A stretch of 5,539 bases of DNA from JBGPLH01 sp041486365 [NCBI: Thermodesulfobacteriota bacterium] (GTDB taxonomy: Bacteria > JAUYMQ01): assembly GCA_041486365.1 (NCBI GenBank), contig JBGPLH010000233.1, positions 1 through 5,539 of the forward strand. Direction: 5' to 3'. The notes below the pieces were generated by a model. That model was not told where the DNA came from and ran no database searches. It saw only the letters and a list, made by a program, of their open reading frames with translations. This document shows positions 4,748 to 5,539 of the stretch, piece after piece. Numbering within the stretch: position 1 is the stretch's first letter; every line of letters starts with the position of its first letter. The position numbers and the translations under genes are program-made.

Positions 4748-5518
4748 ATGAGTTATCGGCACATCTCGCTCGCGGAGGAAGGAGACTTCTCCGTCCTCAC
4801 GATGCGGCGCCCGAAAAGCCGCAACGCGCTCTCGGAGGATCATCTCCGCGAGATTCTCCACGGACTCCGCGCCATCGGCGACGGCGGGGCCCGCGGGGCG
4901 ATCATCGCCGCGGAGGGGCCGGTCTTCTGCGCGGGGCACGATTTCTCGGACATGGAGGGGCGGGATCTCGAAGGGATGCGCCGGCTGCTCCACGTCTGCG
5001 CCGACGTGATGAAGGCGATCCAGACGATCCCGCAGCCCGTGATCGCCCAGGTACAGGGGCTTGCCACGGCGGCGGGCTGCCAGCTCGTGGCCACTTGCGA
5101 TCTGGCGGTGGCGGGGGAGTCCGCGGCGTTTCAGGTGCCGGGAGGGATCGGCGGCTGGTTCTGCACGACGCCGGGCGTCGCCCTGGCGCGGGCGGTGGGG
5201 CGCAAGCGCGCGATCGAGATGCTCTTCACGGGAGATCCGATCGACGCGGGCACGGCGGCCGCGTGGGGGCTCGTGAATCGGGTGGTGCCGGACGAGAAGG
5301 TCCCGGAGGAGACGCGGGATCTGCTCCACCGCGCCACGCGGGGCAGCCCCTTCTCCAAGGGAATCGGCAAGCAGGCCTTCTACCGGCAGGTGGATCTGGA
5401 CACGAATGCCGCCTACGACCACGCGACCGAGGTGATGGCCTCCTCCTCGCAGACGGAGGACGCGCGCGAGACCATGCGCGCCTTCCGCGAGAAGCGCCTG
5501 CCGAAGTTCACGCGATAG
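4748..5518 (+). CDS. Enoyl-CoA hydratase/isomerase family protein, ECHDC3-like, lacking both hydratase glutamates
   Basis: A 256-residue crotonase-fold protein of usual family length. The oxyanion-hole segments are present: GPVFCAGHDF (57-66) and GLATAAGCQLVATCDLA (104-120), with Ala62 and Gly110 in the positions that bind the thioester carbonyl. Against rat mitochondrial enoyl-CoA hydratase, Glu144 falls on Gln112 and Glu164 on Gly132, so both catalytic acids are replaced. The following WFCTTPGVALARAVGRKRAIEMLFTG (137-162) and the C-terminal KQAFYRQ (208-214) closely resemble human ECHDC3 as I remember it. A CoA thioester is the probable ligand. Hydration is doubtful, and isomerase, hydrolase or other crotonase chemistry is open. 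It follows the pseudo-receiver by 20 nt, in one operon, divergent from the ACAD pair, and may share a pathway with it. No terminator is visible in the 21 bp after the TAG. Confidence 0.9.
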   Translation: MSYRHISLAEEGDFSVLTMRRPKSRNALSEDHLREILHGLRAIGDGGARGAIIAAEGPVFCAGHDFSDMEGRDLEGMRRLLHVCADVMKAIQTIPQPVIAQVQGLATAAGCQLVATCDLAVAGESAAFQVPGGIGGWFCTTPGVALARAVGRKRAIEMLFTGDPIDAGTAAAWGLVNRVVPDEKVPEETRDLLHRATRGSPFSKGIGKQAFYRQVDLDTNAAYDHATEVMASSSQTEDARETMRAFREKRLPKFTR

Positions 5519-5539
5519 AGGTCGCGCCGCCCGGCCGCG

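Overview
This is a GC-rich bacterial window whose four complete genes and one partial gene all look like chromosomal housekeeping or accessory metabolism. High GC, third-position G/C bias and purine-rich Shine-Dalgarno sites fit a soil or sediment type bacterium such as Acidobacteriota, Myxococcota or an uncultivated relative. The taxon cannot be fixed from the sequence. An intergenic repeat around 2852-2951 resembles dispersed repeats I remember from Planctomycetes and Verrucomicrobia genomes, which is a weak lineage hint only. I see no phage, transposase, CRISPR array, tRNA or rRNA.

Layout. Positions 1-1416 (minus strand) hold the first 472 codons of a siroheme/4Fe-4S sulfite reductase whose C-terminus lies beyond the left edge. 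A 257-bp gap (1417-1673) holds its leader, with a hairpin and a weak promoter candidate, and a good intrinsic terminator (1628-1654) for the genes that end at 1674. Two acyl-CoA dehydrogenase (ACAD) genes follow on the minus strand, transcribed in the order 4166-2979 and then 2819-1674. They are separated by 159 bp of repeat and hairpin sequence. A divergent 183-bp promoter region (4167-4349) precedes a plus-strand pair: a 125-residue degenerate receiver-like protein (4350-4727) and an enoyl-CoA hydratase/isomerase family protein of the ECHDC3 type (4748-5518).

How the genes may work together. The two ACAD subunits have complementary residue loss. The upstream-gene product keeps the likely catalytic Glu and the SEPNAGSD and GTSEIQ motifs. 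The downstream-gene product keeps the RVQFG and QLHGG flavin-contact motifs but lacks a Glu at both known base positions. This is the pattern of heteromeric ACADs such as mycobacterial FadE26-FadE27, so the pair probably forms one oxidase-like unit acting on a bulky or unusual acyl-CoA. The divergent crotonase-fold protein lacks both hydratase glutamates, so it need not be the next beta-oxidation step. The pseudo-receiver next to it may be a regulatory or scaffold partner, which is inference. The sulfite reductase is a separate transcription unit for sulfur assimilation.

The window shows no obvious new defence or mobile system. The most unusual items are the complementary ACAD pair, the pseudo-receiver coupled to a crotonase lacking both catalytic glutamates, and the repeat-filled spacer inside the ACAD operon.
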